From: Nocardia cyriacigeorgica GUH-2
GTDB lineage: Bacteria > Actinomycetota > Actinomycetes > Mycobacteriales > Mycobacteriaceae
Direction: 5' to 3'
NCBI RefSeq assembly: GCF_000284035.1
Contig: NC_016887.1
Coordinates: forward strand, 1,302,001 to 1,366,000
DNA: 64,000 nt
Under the pieces are notes generated by a model. The model ran no database searches. It saw only the letters and a list, made by a program, of their open reading frames with translations, and was not told the origin of the DNA. The first letter of the stretch is position 1, and every line of letters starts with the position of its first letter. The position numbers were made by a program, and so were the translations under genes. Below are positions 41,219 through 50,243 of this stretch, piece by piece.

Positions 41219-42064
41219 ATGACGCTGGATACCCGTAAGCCGCCGAGCGATTCGGCCGTCGCCATCGTGCGCAAGAACTTCTCCGGCACGATCGTGTCGT
41301 CGCTGCGGACCTTCGGCCGCGCGGTCGGGATGGCGCAGGAATCGGTGACCGGCGCGGCCGGCGACATCGCGCGCGGCAAGTTCCAATGGCAGGAGACGCT
41401 GGTCCAGGCCTGGCGGCTGATCACCGTCACCGCCATTCCGGCGATCCTGATGGCCATCCCGTTCGGTGTGATCGTGTCGGTGCAGGTCGGCAACCTGATC
41501 CACACCCTGGGCGCGGATACCCTGCTCGGCGCGACCGGCGGGCTCGGCGTGATCAAGCAGGGCGCGCCGATGGCGACCGGCTTCCTACTCGGCGGTGCGG
41601 GTGCGGCGGCGATCGCGGCCGATCTGGGTGCGCGCACCATCCGTGAGGAGATCGACGCGCTCAACACCATGGGCATCAGCCCGATCCACCGCCTGGTCAT
41701 TCCGCGCATGGTCGCGATGCTGATCGTGGCGCCGCTGCTGAATGTGCTGATCATCTTCGTCGGCGTGCTCGCGGGCTATCTGGTGGCGGTCGGCGGCCAG
41801 GGGGTGACGCCCGGTTCGTACTGGGCGACCTTCGGTTCGTTCACCACCGTCGCCGATGTGTGGGTCTCCCTGCTGAAAGCGTTGATCTTCGGCTTCCTGG
41901 TGGTCGTCATCGCCTGCCAGCGCGGGCTGGAAGCCAAGGGCGGTCCGCGCGGTGTGGCCGACGCGGTGAACGCCGCGGTGGTGCTGTCGGTGGTGTCGAT
42001 CGTGATCGTGAACCTGGCGATGTCGCAGATCAGCGCGATGTTCATGCCGACGAGGCTGGTCTAG
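41219..42064 (+). CDS. yrbEA: YrbE/MlaE-type permease A of the first mce operon
   Basis: 281 residues, about five to six transmembrane helices. The MlaE family loop is ADLGARTIREEIDALNTMGISP (EE...D...G), which couples to the ATPase. With YrbEB it forms the inner-membrane core of an Mce lipid importer; the ATPase (MceG) is not in this window. ATG at 41219 follows GCGAGGA. The longer frame from 41141 adds 26 Arg-rich residues lacking in homologues. It abuts yrbEB directly, its TAG immediately preceding the next ATG. Confidence 0.93.
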   Translation: MTLDTRKPPSDSAVAIVRKNFSGTIVSSLRTFGRAVGMAQESVTGAAGDIARGKFQWQETLVQAWRLITVTAIPAILMAIPFGVIVSVQVGNLIHTLGADTLLGATGGLGVIKQGAPMATGFLLGGAGAAAIAADLGARTIREEIDALNTMGISPIHRLVIPRMVAMLIVAPLLNVLIIFVGVLAGYLVAVGGQGVTPGSYWATFGSFTTVADVWVSLLKALIFGFLVVVIACQRGLEAKGGPRGVADAVNAAVVLSVVSIVIVNLAMSQISAMFMPTRLV

Positions 42065-42931
42065 ATGTCGACGTCGTCCTATGTCCCGAAGGGGCTCGGC
42101 TGGGCCGCGCGCTACGTCCGTCGCGGCAGCCGGGTGCTGCGCGGTGTCGAATCGCTGGGTTTCGTCGCGGTGTTCGTCTGGCAGGTGCTCTCGTCGGTGC
42201 CGCTGACGTTGCGCCGCTACCGCCAGGAGACGATGCGCGCGATCACCGATATGACCTGGGGCCGCGGCTCGGTCATCGTCGGTGGTGGCACGGTGCCGAT
42301 GATGATCGTGCTCGGCCTGGTGATGGGCGCCTCGGTCGGCGTGGAATCGTTCGCGATCCTGGACATGCTGGGCATGGGCCCGGTCACCGGCATCGTGTCG
42401 GCCTTCGCCTCCACCCGTGAGCTGGCGCCGATCGCCGCGGCCATCGGGTTCGCCGCGCAGGCGGGCTGCCGGATGACGGCCGAGATCGGCTCGATGCGCA
42501 TCTCCGAGGAGATCGACGCCATCGAGGCGCTGGGCCTGCGGTCGGTGCCGTTCGTGGTCACCACCCGCGTCATCGCCGGTGCCATCGCGATCGTGCCGAC
42601 CTTCCTGATCGCGCTGATCCTGAGCTACCTGGCCTGCCGTGGCCTGCTGACGATGGTGCACAGCCAGTCGGCCGGCGTCTACGACCACTACTTCTTCCAG
42701 TTCGTGTCCGGGTTCGACGTGATCGCCGCGGTGATCAAGGTGGCGATCTTCGGCACCGTGGTGATCTTGGTGCACAGCTACTACGGGTTCTTCGCCACCG
42801 GCGGCCCGGAGGGCGTGGGTATCGCCTCCGGTCGCGCGGTGCGGGCCAGCTTCGTGGCGATCATCGCGATCGACATGGTGCTGTCCATCGCCCTGTGGGG
42901 CTTCAACGCGGCGATCAGTTTCACGGGGTAG
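42065..42931 (+). CDS. yrbEB: YrbE/MlaE-type permease B of the first mce operon
   Basis: 288 residues. The second permease subunit has the MlaE loop GSMRISEEIDAIEALGLRSVPF and TRELAPIAAAIGFAAQAGCRMTAEIG preceding it. The C-terminus FFATGGPEGVGIASGRAVRASF is the conserved end segment. It starts at the base after the yrbEA stop and is followed 5 nt later by mceA, so translation of the three is closely linked. Confidence 0.93.
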   Translation: MSTSSYVPKGLGWAARYVRRGSRVLRGVESLGFVAVFVWQVLSSVPLTLRRYRQETMRAITDMTWGRGSVIVGGGTVPMMIVLGLVMGASVGVESFAILDMLGMGPVTGIVSAFASTRELAPIAAAIGFAAQAGCRMTAEIGSMRISEEIDAIEALGLRSVPFVVTTRVIAGAIAIVPTFLIALILSYLACRGLLTMVHSQSAGVYDHYFFQFVSGFDVIAAVIKVAIFGTVVILVHSYYGFFATGGPEGVGIASGRAVRASFVAIIAIDMVLSIALWGFNAAISFTG

Positions 42932-42936
42932 GACAG

Positions 42937-43977
42937 ATGCCGAAATACGGAATGCCCGGAGTGGCAGCGGATCGAACGCGTGCGATGACGGTGGGTGCGG
43001 TCATCGTCGGCGTGGTCGTCGCGGTGCTGCTGGCCACCGTCTGCTATCGCGCACTGCGCTCCGAGGACGGGCTGCGCATCGCCTTGCAGACCGAACAGAT
43101 CGGTGACGGCGTCATCGCGGGCACCCAGGTGCGCGTGGACGGTGTGCTGGTCGGTGAGGTCGCCGAGATCGCACCCGCCGAGCGCGGCACCCAGCGCATC
43201 ACCCTCGAACTCGACGAGTCCCGGCTGTCCGGGCTCGACGACAGCCTGAAGGTCGACTACGCCCCGGCCAACCTGTTCGGCGTCAGCGAACTCGAATTGC
43301 TGCCCGGTTCCGGCGGTTCCCCGCTGCGCGCCGACATGGTGATCGACCTGACCGGCGACCGCGCCGCCGACGTCTACGACGCCACCATGGGCAGCCTGCT
43401 GCGCGGTATGTCGCAGGTGGGCGCGACGGTGTTCACCCCGCAGATGGCCACCGTCATCGCGCAGGCCGCCGCCGATGTGGAGGCGTTCACTCCGCTGGCG
43501 CAGGCGCTGATCGCGGCCGCGCGCACCGTCGCCGACAACCAGTCCATGCCGTCCTCGGAGCTGGTCGGCCGCCTCGGCGGCGCCTTCGACGGCGGCGGCA
43601 AGTTCGCCGGCGCCACCATCGAGGTGATCGATCAGATCGTCGAGATCGATGTGCTGAACACCGATCGCGAGAAGCTCGATGCCGGGGTGGCCGCGCTGAC
43701 CGGGCAGATCCTGCCCGCGCTGGCCACCACTCTCACCGAGGCCGGTCAGCTCTCCGGCTACACCGACATGCTCGCGCCGATGCTCACGGTGCTGGCGCGC
43801 ACGGTGTCGACCCCGCAGCAGTCGGCGGCCGAGCTGCGCGCCCTGCTGACCCGGCTCGGTGCGGCCATGAAGGACACCCCGGAGGGCCCGGTGCTCGATC
43901 TGGAGCTGGAGTTGCGTGGGGTGCCCGGTATCGCGGTGCCGCTGCTCGGACTGCCGGCCAAGGGAGGTGTCCGATGA
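42937..43977 (+). CDS. mceA: MceA protein, first mce operon
   Basis: 346 residues. One N-terminal transmembrane anchor (VGAVIVGVVVAVLLATVCYRAL) is followed by an MCE/MlaD domain with TQVRVDGVLVGEVAEIAP. A long helical region then continues to the end. The six Mce proteins form a hexameric tube guiding lipid across the periplasm. This MceA is short and lacks the Pro-rich tail found in the MceA of the second operon. ATG at 42937 is 5 nt after the yrbEB stop. It overlaps mceB by 4 nt. Confidence 0.9.
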   Translation: MPKYGMPGVAADRTRAMTVGAVIVGVVVAVLLATVCYRALRSEDGLRIALQTEQIGDGVIAGTQVRVDGVLVGEVAEIAPAERGTQRITLELDESRLSGLDDSLKVDYAPANLFGVSELELLPGSGGSPLRADMVIDLTGDRAADVYDATMGSLLRGMSQVGATVFTPQMATVIAQAAADVEAFTPLAQALIAAARTVADNQSMPSSELVGRLGGAFDGGGKFAGATIEVIDQIVEIDVLNTDREKLDAGVAALTGQILPALATTLTEAGQLSGYTDMLAPMLTVLARTVSTPQQSAAELRALLTRLGAAMKDTPEGPVLDLELELRGVPGIAVPLLGLPAKGGVR

Positions 43978-44978
43978 CGGTGCGTGGTGCGGCCTGGCGG
44001 CTGACGGTGTTCGCCGCGGTCATGGTGGCGATCCTGCTGGTGGTGATCACGGCCATCAAACGGCCGGTCGGCGGTGACACCGAAGCGCACAGCGCCTTGT
44101 TCACCGACGCCAACGGCCTCAAGGTCGGCGATGACGTGCGCATGTACGGCGTGCAGGTCGGCAAGGTCGAGGGCATCGAGCTCGACGGCTATCAGGCCGA
44201 GGTGCGCCTGACGGTCAAGACCTCCACCCCGATCTACGACAACAGCGTGCTGGCCATCCGCTACCAGAACCTCACCGGCCAGCGCTATATCGACCTGCAA
44301 CAGCAGCCGAACCCGGGCAACCGGCTGCCCGACGGCGCGCGCATCGGCACCGACATGACGCTGCCGTCCTTCGATGTGACCAGCCTGTTCAACGGCCTGA
44401 AGCCGGTGCTGGCCACCATGTCCCCGGAGGCGATCAACCAGTTCACCGAGAGCATGCTCGCGGTGATCGAAGGCGACGGCGCGGGCCTGGGGCCGGCGCT
44501 CGACGCCATCGGCAAGTTCAGCGAGCACGTCGGCAACCGGCAGGAAGTGATCGCCACGCTGGTCGGCAACATGTCCGATCTGGCCGACCGGGTCGGCGGC
44601 CGGGTGCATCATCTGGTGCCGCTGCTGGCGCGGCTGTCCGACATCTTCGAGGCGCTGCGCACCAACGTCGGTGGGCTGGCCGAATTCGCCATGACCGCGC
44701 CCTCGGTGCTCGGTCCGATCGACCGCCTGCTCGACGCGCTCGGCCTGACCACCGACGGCAGCACCGACGTGGACGCGATGATCCGGTCCCTGTTCCCGGA
44801 TCCGCAGGAAGCGGTCGAGGTGTTCGGCAGGCTGCCCGGCCTGCTCGCCGCGGTCGACAACGCCCTGCCGCGCACCGTCGCGGGCTGGAAGCCCGAGTGC
44901 AGCAAAGGACAAGCCGAACTGCCCGAGCCGGTGCAGGTGCTCATCGGCGGACAGAAGGTCGCGATATGCAACGCGTGA
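43974..44978 (+). CDS. mceB: MceB protein, first mce operon
   Basis: 334 residues. N-terminal anchor (WRLTVFAAVMVAILLVVITAI), MCE domain (FTDANGLKVGDDVRMYGVQVGKVEGIEL, about 43-70; then LAIRYQNLTGQRYIDLQQ), and a helical tail with two late cysteines (WKPECSKG and VAICNA) that may form a disulfide. The MRYQNLxGQRY pattern is characteristic of MceB. It overlaps mceA (4 nt) and mceC (13 nt). Confidence 0.9.
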   Translation: MTVRGAAWRLTVFAAVMVAILLVVITAIKRPVGGDTEAHSALFTDANGLKVGDDVRMYGVQVGKVEGIELDGYQAEVRLTVKTSTPIYDNSVLAIRYQNLTGQRYIDLQQQPNPGNRLPDGARIGTDMTLPSFDVTSLFNGLKPVLATMSPEAINQFTESMLAVIEGDGAGLGPALDAIGKFSEHVGNRQEVIATLVGNMSDLADRVGGRVHHLVPLLARLSDIFEALRTNVGGLAEFAMTAPSVLGPIDRLLDALGLTTDGSTDVDAMIRSLFPDPQEAVEVFGRLPGLLAAVDNALPRTVAGWKPECSKGQAELPEPVQVLIGGQKVAICNA

Positions 44979-46045
44979 AACTGCCCGGCCTCAACCGGAT
45001 CCGCCGCGTGTTCAGCGGCGACACCCCGATCATGGACGAGCCCACCCGGCTGCGGAAAGAGTTGCGGCTGGGCATCATCGGCGCCGTCGCGCTGGTGATC
45101 GCGGCCGTCGCCGCGGCTGTGGTGTACGTGGTGCCGTTCGGCAAGACCACCTACACCGCCGAACTCAGCGAAGCGCAGTCGGTGAAGGCAGGCGACGACG
45201 TGCGGCTGGCCGGGATCTCGGTGGGCACGGTGGAATCGCTGGAGCTGAAACCGGATCGGGTGCTCATGCGCTTCACCGTCGACTCGGAAGTGTTCGTCGG
45301 CGATCAGACCTCGCTCGACATCCGCATGCTCACCATCGTCGGCGGCCACTACGTCGCGCTGTTCCCGGCCGGCGACCAGCCGCTGGGCGACCAGCCGATT
45401 CCCGCCGAACGCGTGCGCCTGCCCTACAGCCTGATCGAAACCTTCCAGGACGCCACTGCGCCCTTGCAGGCTACCGACGGCGACACCCTGCGCCGCAATC
45501 TGGCTTCCATCGAGACCTCCATCGACGGCGCCCCCGACACTCTGCGCACCACGCTGGACACTCTCGGCCAGTACCTCGACGCCATCGAACGTCAGCGCAC
45601 CCAGGTGTCCAACGCGATCGCGGTGGCCGATGAGTACGTGACCATGTACGACGGCGCGAAAGCCGATCTCGGCCGGTTGATGGACAACGTCAACCTGATG
45701 GAGACGGTGCTGATCGACAAGCGCGCCGAGTTGAAGGCGGCGGTCGGACTGCTGTCGTCGGTGGTGCAGCGACTGGCCACACTGGCTCCGGCCTGGGACG
45801 ACACCCTGAAGCCGAAGGCCCAGCAGCTCGCCGACGCGCTGCCGCGACTGCAAGAGCTCGGCACCCAGCTCGAGCCGCTGATCACCGCCGTGCAGGGGCT
45901 CGGCGACCGGATGGGTGGGCTGGTGATCCCAGACGGTCCCGTGACGATCGACCGCTCCGGCGAAACCGTCACCGCGCCACCGGGGCTGGATCCCGGTGCG
46001 GCGCTCGGCCCGATCTGCGTTCCGGTGCCCGGGAAGGTGTGCTGA
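44966..46045 (+). CDS. mceC: MceC protein, first mce operon
   Basis: 359 residues. A cytosolic N-terminus of about 34 residues precedes the anchor (GIIGAVALVIAAVAAAVVYVVPFG). The MCE domain has KAGDDVRLAGISVGTVESLEL, and LDIRMLTIVGGHYVALFPAG is close to the subgroup pattern. A long helical stretch includes LKAAVGLLSSVVQRLATLAP. The C-terminus has two cysteines (ICVPVPGKVC). Its ATG lies inside the mceB 3' end, and its TGA shares one base with the mceD ATG. Confidence 0.9.
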   Translation: MQRVKLPGLNRIRRVFSGDTPIMDEPTRLRKELRLGIIGAVALVIAAVAAAVVYVVPFGKTTYTAELSEAQSVKAGDDVRLAGISVGTVESLELKPDRVLMRFTVDSEVFVGDQTSLDIRMLTIVGGHYVALFPAGDQPLGDQPIPAERVRLPYSLIETFQDATAPLQATDGDTLRRNLASIETSIDGAPDTLRTTLDTLGQYLDAIERQRTQVSNAIAVADEYVTMYDGAKADLGRLMDNVNLMETVLIDKRAELKAAVGLLSSVVQRLATLAPAWDDTLKPKAQQLADALPRLQELGTQLEPLITAVQGLGDRMGGLVIPDGPVTIDRSGETVTAPPGLDPGAALGPICVPVPGKVC

Positions 46046-47148
46046 TGGTGAAGCGGATTCTCGGCTCGCAGGCGTTCATGTCGATCGCCGGCGCGCTGGC
46101 CCTCGCGCTGCTCGCCGTGGTGGGCTATGTGATCGCCTTCGATCCGATCAAGGAAACGCGGTCCTACTGCGCGATCATGCCCGACAGCGTGGGCCTGTAC
46201 GAGGGCAACAAGGTCTCGATGCGCGGGATCGACGTCGGCACCGTCACCGGCATCCGGCCCGAAGGTGCGGCCGTGCGGGTCGATTTCGACGTCGACGCCC
46301 AATACCCCGTCTACGCCGACGCCTCGGCGACCACGCTCTCCGACAGCGTCGTCGCCGACCGCGAACTCGCGGTGCTGGCCAGCGGCAAGACCACCGACGA
46401 GTGGGATGCCGGGCAGTGCATCACCAAAACCCTGACACCCAAGAGCCTCACCGAAACGATCACCGCGCTGGCGGCGTTGTCCGAGGAGATCGGCGGCACC
46501 GAGCAGACCCGGCCCGAGGCGCTGTCGGGCGGCTTGGCAGCACTGGATTCGGCCACCGCCGGCACCGGCGCCCAGATCAACAACCTGATCATGCGGCTGG
46601 GCTCGACGCTGAAATCCCCGGACGCCGATATCGGCCATCTCGCGGGCATCTTCGACGCGTTCTCCTCGGTGTCGCAGAAGGTCAGCACGCACTGGGGCGA
46701 TCTGAAGACCATGCTCACCCGGCTGGCGCCGGTGCTCGACCAGGCCAGCAACGATCTGCTGGTGCCGGGCGCGGCCCTGTTCGACGGGCTGCGCGAGCTG
46801 CTGCCCGTGCTCAACGACCTGACCACCATCCTGGCCGACCCGCTGATGGGCACCCTCGACGGTCTGGTGCCGCTGGTGAAGATGTTGCGCGCCAACGTCG
46901 GATCGCTGCGCGACATCGTCCTCATGGCACCCGCGCTGACCTCGGCATTCCGCTCGGTGACCGATCCGGCGACGGGTGCGCCCGGCCTGGTCTACGCCCC
47001 GCCGAAGGTCGCCATCGCCCAGCGTGACGCCGAGCAGGTCTGCGCCGCCATCAATGCCGTCGCGCCCGGTCGTTGCGCCGGCGCGGGCAACGGCATGGTC
47101 GATGTCCAACTCGTTCAGCTGGTGCTGGGATTGGCAGGTACGCGATGA
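46045..47148 (+). CDS. mceD: MceD protein, first mce operon
   Basis: 367 residues, with an uncleaved N-terminal anchor (SIAGALALALLAVVGYVIAF) that has no lipobox cysteine. The MCE domain has MPDSVGLYEGNKVSMRGIDVGTVTGIRP, and the helical part runs to about residue 310. The C-terminus contains two cysteines (EQVCAAINAVAPGRC). ATG at 46045 overlaps the mceC stop (TGATG), and GTG at 46039 would be an alternative two codons earlier. It overlaps mceE by 4 nt. Confidence 0.9.
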   Translation: MVKRILGSQAFMSIAGALALALLAVVGYVIAFDPIKETRSYCAIMPDSVGLYEGNKVSMRGIDVGTVTGIRPEGAAVRVDFDVDAQYPVYADASATTLSDSVVADRELAVLASGKTTDEWDAGQCITKTLTPKSLTETITALAALSEEIGGTEQTRPEALSGGLAALDSATAGTGAQINNLIMRLGSTLKSPDADIGHLAGIFDAFSSVSQKVSTHWGDLKTMLTRLAPVLDQASNDLLVPGAALFDGLRELLPVLNDLTTILADPLMGTLDGLVPLVKMLRANVGSLRDIVLMAPALTSAFRSVTDPATGAPGLVYAPPKVAIAQRDAEQVCAAINAVAPGRCAGAGNGMVDVQLVQLVLGLAGTR

Positions 47149-48224
47149 CCAGGCTGCTCGGTAGGCGGGTGCGCACTGCCGCGATCGCGGTGGCGTCGGC
47201 GACAGCGCTGTTCGCCGGTGGCTGCGCGTTCGACCCGGCCCAGGTTCCGGTGCCCGGCACGTCGGTGTCCGGCTCCACCTACAAGGTCAGCATCGAGTTC
47301 GAGAACGTGCTGAATCTGCCCGCGCGGGCCAAGGTGATCGCCAACGGCGCCCAGGTCGGGACGGTGGATTCGGTGCGGGTGGTGCCCGCGGCCGAGGCGC
47401 CCGAGGGCCGCGGCGGGTACGTGGTGGTCGACATCGAGGTCTCCGATGACGTGCGCCTGCCCGACACCACCATCGCCGAACTGCGGCAGAACACCGTCCT
47501 CGGCGATATCCACATCGCGCTCACCACCCCGCCCGACGGGTTCGACTCGCTGCTGCCGCGCGGCGGCACCATCACCCTCGACCACACCAAACCGCCGGTG
47601 CAGCTCGAGGACACGATGGCCGCGATGGCGGTGTTCGTGCAGGGCGGTGCGGTCGGCCAGTTGCAGGACATCATCAACCGGTTCAATTCGGTGCTGCCGC
47701 AGGATCCGATGGAAACCCAGCGCATCACCCAGGTGATCGCCGGCGATGTGGTCGACCTGGCCGCCAATCTCGATCAGGTGGACCGGCTGCTCTACGGCCT
47801 GGAAACCAATTCGAGTGTGCTGCACAAGATCCAGCCCGAGCTGGACAACATTCTGCGCCCGGAGTCGGTGCAGCAGATGACCGATGCCACCGCCTCCATC
47901 AGCGGCGTCACCGATATCTTCGGCGCGCTCGCGCCGGTCGGTGCGTCGATGACCTGGCTGACGCCGCTGCTGCAGGCCGGTGACGCGGCCGCGCTGGCGT
48001 TCGCGCCGCTGGCCACCGGCGCGCCGCTGAACACCGCGTCGCCGTCGAATCTGGCGCTGCTCACCGCCCTGTTGCGGGACAAGATCATTCCGTTCGTGGA
48101 GCGCGGTGCGAAGGTGAACATCGCCGATGTTCAGGTGACTCCGGCGGGCGGTGCCCCGATTTCGGCCGACGATCAGGTCGACCGGATCATCCAGACCCTG
48201 CGCATGATCGGAGCCATCCGATGA
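47145..48224 (+). CDS. mceE: MceE lipoprotein, first mce operon
   Basis: 359 residues. The signal sequence ends in a lipobox (LFAGGC, Cys27), so the protein is lipid-anchored, as expected for the E position. The MCE domain has YKVSIEFENVLNLPARAKVIANG, and the TTIAELRQNTVLGDIHIALTTP motif is typical of MceE. Its ATG overlaps the mceD stop and its TGA overlaps mceF, each by 4 nt. Confidence 0.92.
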   Translation: MTRLLGRRVRTAAIAVASATALFAGGCAFDPAQVPVPGTSVSGSTYKVSIEFENVLNLPARAKVIANGAQVGTVDSVRVVPAAEAPEGRGGYVVVDIEVSDDVRLPDTTIAELRQNTVLGDIHIALTTPPDGFDSLLPRGGTITLDHTKPPVQLEDTMAAMAVFVQGGAVGQLQDIINRFNSVLPQDPMETQRITQVIAGDVVDLAANLDQVDRLLYGLETNSSVLHKIQPELDNILRPESVQQMTDATASISGVTDIFGALAPVGASMTWLTPLLQAGDAAALAFAPLATGAPLNTASPSNLALLTALLRDKIIPFVERGAKVNIADVQVTPAGGAPISADDQVDRIIQTLRMIGAIR

Positions 48225-49177
48225 AGATCGGCCCGCTGGCTTCCCTCGGCGGCATCGCCGCCATCACCGTGCTCGGCGCGAGCTATCTGACTTTCGGTGT
48301 GGTGCAGGTCGATCCGTTCGCCGATTACACCGAGGCGTCGATGGTGCTGAAGAACTCCGGTGGGCTTGGCGTGGGTTCGCCGATCCTGCTCACCGGCATC
48401 GAGGTCGGCCGGGTGACCTCGGTGGACCGCACCGCCGCCGGTGTGGAGGTGGGGTTGCGCGTCGGCGCCGAGCACAAGGTGCCCACAGACAGCATCGTCA
48501 CCATCGAGCATCTGTCCGCGCTCGGTGAACCGTATGTGCAGTTCCGGCCGAAAACCGGTGCGGGACCGTACCTCGAAGACGGGCAGCGGCTGCAATCGCA
48601 GGACGTGCGCACCCCGCTGTCGATCCCCGAGGCGGCGCGGATGGTGACGAATACGATGAACCAGCTCGATCCCGAGGTGGTCGGTTCGCTGGCCGAGACG
48701 ATGAGCGTCGCGCTGAACGGCACCGACAAGGTGATGCCCGAACTCACCCGCGCCGCCGACCTGCTCGCATCGACCATCATCTCCCGCGAACCGCAGATCG
48801 CCCAGCTGCTCAACGATTTCGAAACCGTCTCCCAGGACATCGACTGGGCCGGCCCCGCCACCGCGGCCGCCGCACCCGAGTTCGCCGAATTCGCGCAGCG
48901 CCTCGACGAATTGGTCGAATCGGTGGGCCGGCTGATCCAGACCGGCAATGCCCCCGAGATGTACCTCGAGGGCAACGGCCTGGTGCCCTTCCTGCAACGC
49001 CTCACCGAGTGGGTTCGGCAGGTTGGACCGGAACTGGCCTCGCTGCTCCCCGGCCTGCAACCGCTGGCCGACGCCGTCACCACCACCGGCCCGCAGGTGG
49101 ATCTCTCGGCGTTGATCACCCAGGCGCTCGAATCCACCACCGACGACGCCGTCAAGGTGCGGGTCACCGTCAAATAG
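48221..49177 (+). CDS. mceF: MceF protein, first mce operon (short form)
   Basis: 318 residues, last gene of the operon. N-terminal anchor (LASLGGIAAITVLGASYLTFG), MCE domain with GGLGVGSPILLTGIEVGRVTSV and HLSALGEPYVQFRPKTGAGPYL, then a helical tail ending VKVRVTVK. It is about 100 residues shorter than the MceF of the second operon and lacks that protein's cysteine-bearing C-terminus. A palindromic repeat follows six bases after its stop and probably ends the transcript. Confidence 0.9.
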   Translation: MKIGPLASLGGIAAITVLGASYLTFGVVQVDPFADYTEASMVLKNSGGLGVGSPILLTGIEVGRVTSVDRTAAGVEVGLRVGAEHKVPTDSIVTIEHLSALGEPYVQFRPKTGAGPYLEDGQRLQSQDVRTPLSIPEAARMVTNTMNQLDPEVVGSLAETMSVALNGTDKVMPELTRAADLLASTIISREPQIAQLLNDFETVSQDIDWAGPATAAAAPEFAEFAQRLDELVESVGRLIQTGNAPEMYLEGNGLVPFLQRLTEWVRQVGPELASLLPGLQPLADAVTTTGPQVDLSALITQALESTTDDAVKVRVTVK

Positions 49178-49182
49178 GCCGC

Positions 49183-49239
49183 CGAGAGCCACATGAGCGT
49201 GGGCTCTACTCGGGAAATGCCTCGCTCATGTGACGCTCG
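49183..49239. repeat. Palindromic element, copy 2 (17-bp arms, two mismatches)
   Basis: CGAGAGCCACATGAGCG (49183-49199) and CGCTCATGTGACGCTCG (49223-49239) form a stem with 15 of 17 pairs over a 23-nt loop. The flanking GTGG and GCCT extend the likeness to the element at 19892-19948. It lies between the end of the first mce operon and the stop of the convergent DUF5313 gene, and so could terminate both. Confidence 0.7.
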
Positions 49240-49243
49240 ACGC

Positions 49244-49624
49244 TCAGTGCGGGTGCTGGGCGGCGTAGCGGGCGCGTTCCTTGGCGCGGCGGTCGGCGCG
49301 TTCGGGGTTTTCCAGGTCGGCGGGCAGCCCGTGCTTGGCCAGACGGTGCGCGCGGTTCATCGGCATGAAGGCCACCGTGTAGAACAGCGCGAGCAGCAGG
49401 GCCAGCAACACCATGGATCCGCGCAACCACAGTTCGCCCGGGAAGAACAGGAAGACCGCGAACAGCGGGACGAACGGCACCAGCCCACGCAACACATGCC
49501 GTGGGAAGGCGTACTTGCCGGTGAGATCGTTGCGGACCCAGTCGCGCATGGAATCCGGCAGCCGGCGCCCGCAGGCGTAGCCGAGCCACTGGATCGGATT
49601 CGGGCGACGGCGTTCGCGGCTCAT
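49244..49624 (-). CDS. DUF5313 family membrane protein
   Basis: 126 residues. A soluble N-terminal part has RRRPNPIQWLGYACGRRLPDSM and WVRNDLTGKYAFPRHVLRGLVP. Two adjacent transmembrane helices follow (FVPLFAVFLFFPGELWL and SMVLLALLLALFYTVAFMP), then a basic tail with RAHRLAKHGLPADLENPERAD. This pattern is that of DUF5313 proteins of nocardiae and mycobacteria. The ATG overlaps the stop of the MarR gene by 4 nt, so it is part of a two-gene unit. Function unknown. Confidence 0.78.
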   Translation of the reverse strand: MSRERRRPNPIQWLGYACGRRLPDSMRDWVRNDLTGKYAFPRHVLRGLVPFVPLFAVFLFFPGELWLRGSMVLLALLLALFYTVAFMPMNRAHRLAKHGLPADLENPERADRRAKERARYAAQHPH

Positions 49625-50160
49625 GGGCGCGCTCCTTCGGTGTGGTCGCGCTCGGCGAGCGCGGTGGGTGGCGAGTCCGGTGCGGGCTCGGGCTCGGTGA
49701 GCACCGATCGGCGCGCGGCCTGGTTCACCCGGGTCAGCACGGTGTGCAGTTCCTCCAGGTCGGCCAGGCTCACGCCCAGTCGCTGCACCACCGCGGGCGG
49801 GATGGCCTCGGCCTGCTTGCGCAGCGCGCGGCCTTGCTCGGTCAGGTCGATCACCAGGTTGCGTTCGTCGCGCGGATCGCGTTGGCGGGTGATCAGCCCG
49901 GCGCTGTGCAGCCGCTTGAGCAGCGGCGACAGGGTGGGGGAGTCGAGCTGGATGGCCTCGGCGATTTCCTTGACCGACATCGGCGCCGAACCCCACAGTG
50001 CCAGCATCACCAGATATTGCGGGTGGGTGAGGCCCATCGGTTCCAGCAGCGGGCGGTAGACCGCGAGCACCGCTCGGTTGGCCACCGCGAGCGCGAAGCA
50101 CACCTGACGATCGAGGCGCAGCGGATCATCGATCTCCATCTGCGTCGGCTGTCCGTTCAT
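49621..50160 (-). CDS. MarR-family transcriptional regulator
   Basis: About 179 residues. The winged helix is LTHPQYLVMLALWG, MSVKEIAEAIQLDSPTLSPLLKRLHSAGLI and then the wing RQRDPRDERNLVIDLTEQG, a textbook MarR arrangement. Long N- and C-terminal helices form the dimer, and a Pro/Glu-rich tail follows. ATG at 50160 is used, with GTG 50169 possible. An imperfect dyad just upstream (50175-50193) is a probable autoregulatory operator. It is first of a two-gene unit with the DUF5313 gene, between the two mce operons. Confidence 0.88.
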   Translation of the reverse strand: MNGQPTQMEIDDPLRLDRQVCFALAVANRAVLAVYRPLLEPMGLTHPQYLVMLALWGSAPMSVKEIAEAIQLDSPTLSPLLKRLHSAGLITRQRDPRDERNLVIDLTEQGRALRKQAEAIPPAVVQRLGVSLADLEELHTVLTRVNQAARRSVLTEPEPAPDSPPTALAERDHTEGARP

Positions 50161-50174
50161 GCCCACCACGTTAG

Positions 50175-50193
50175 CGCATTAATAGTTAGTGCG
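50175..50193. promoter_or_regulatory. MarR operator candidate
   Basis: CGCATTAA-TAG-TTAGTGCG is a 19-bp dyad with one mismatch, in the 83-bp interval between the divergent MarR and TetR genes. Size and position fit a MarR-type site. It lies 15 nt before the MarR start. Confidence 0.55.
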
Positions 50194-50243
50194 TGAAGTA
50201 ATAGTGACCGACATCCTGTTCGCCCTGTGGTCTGATAGGGGAC

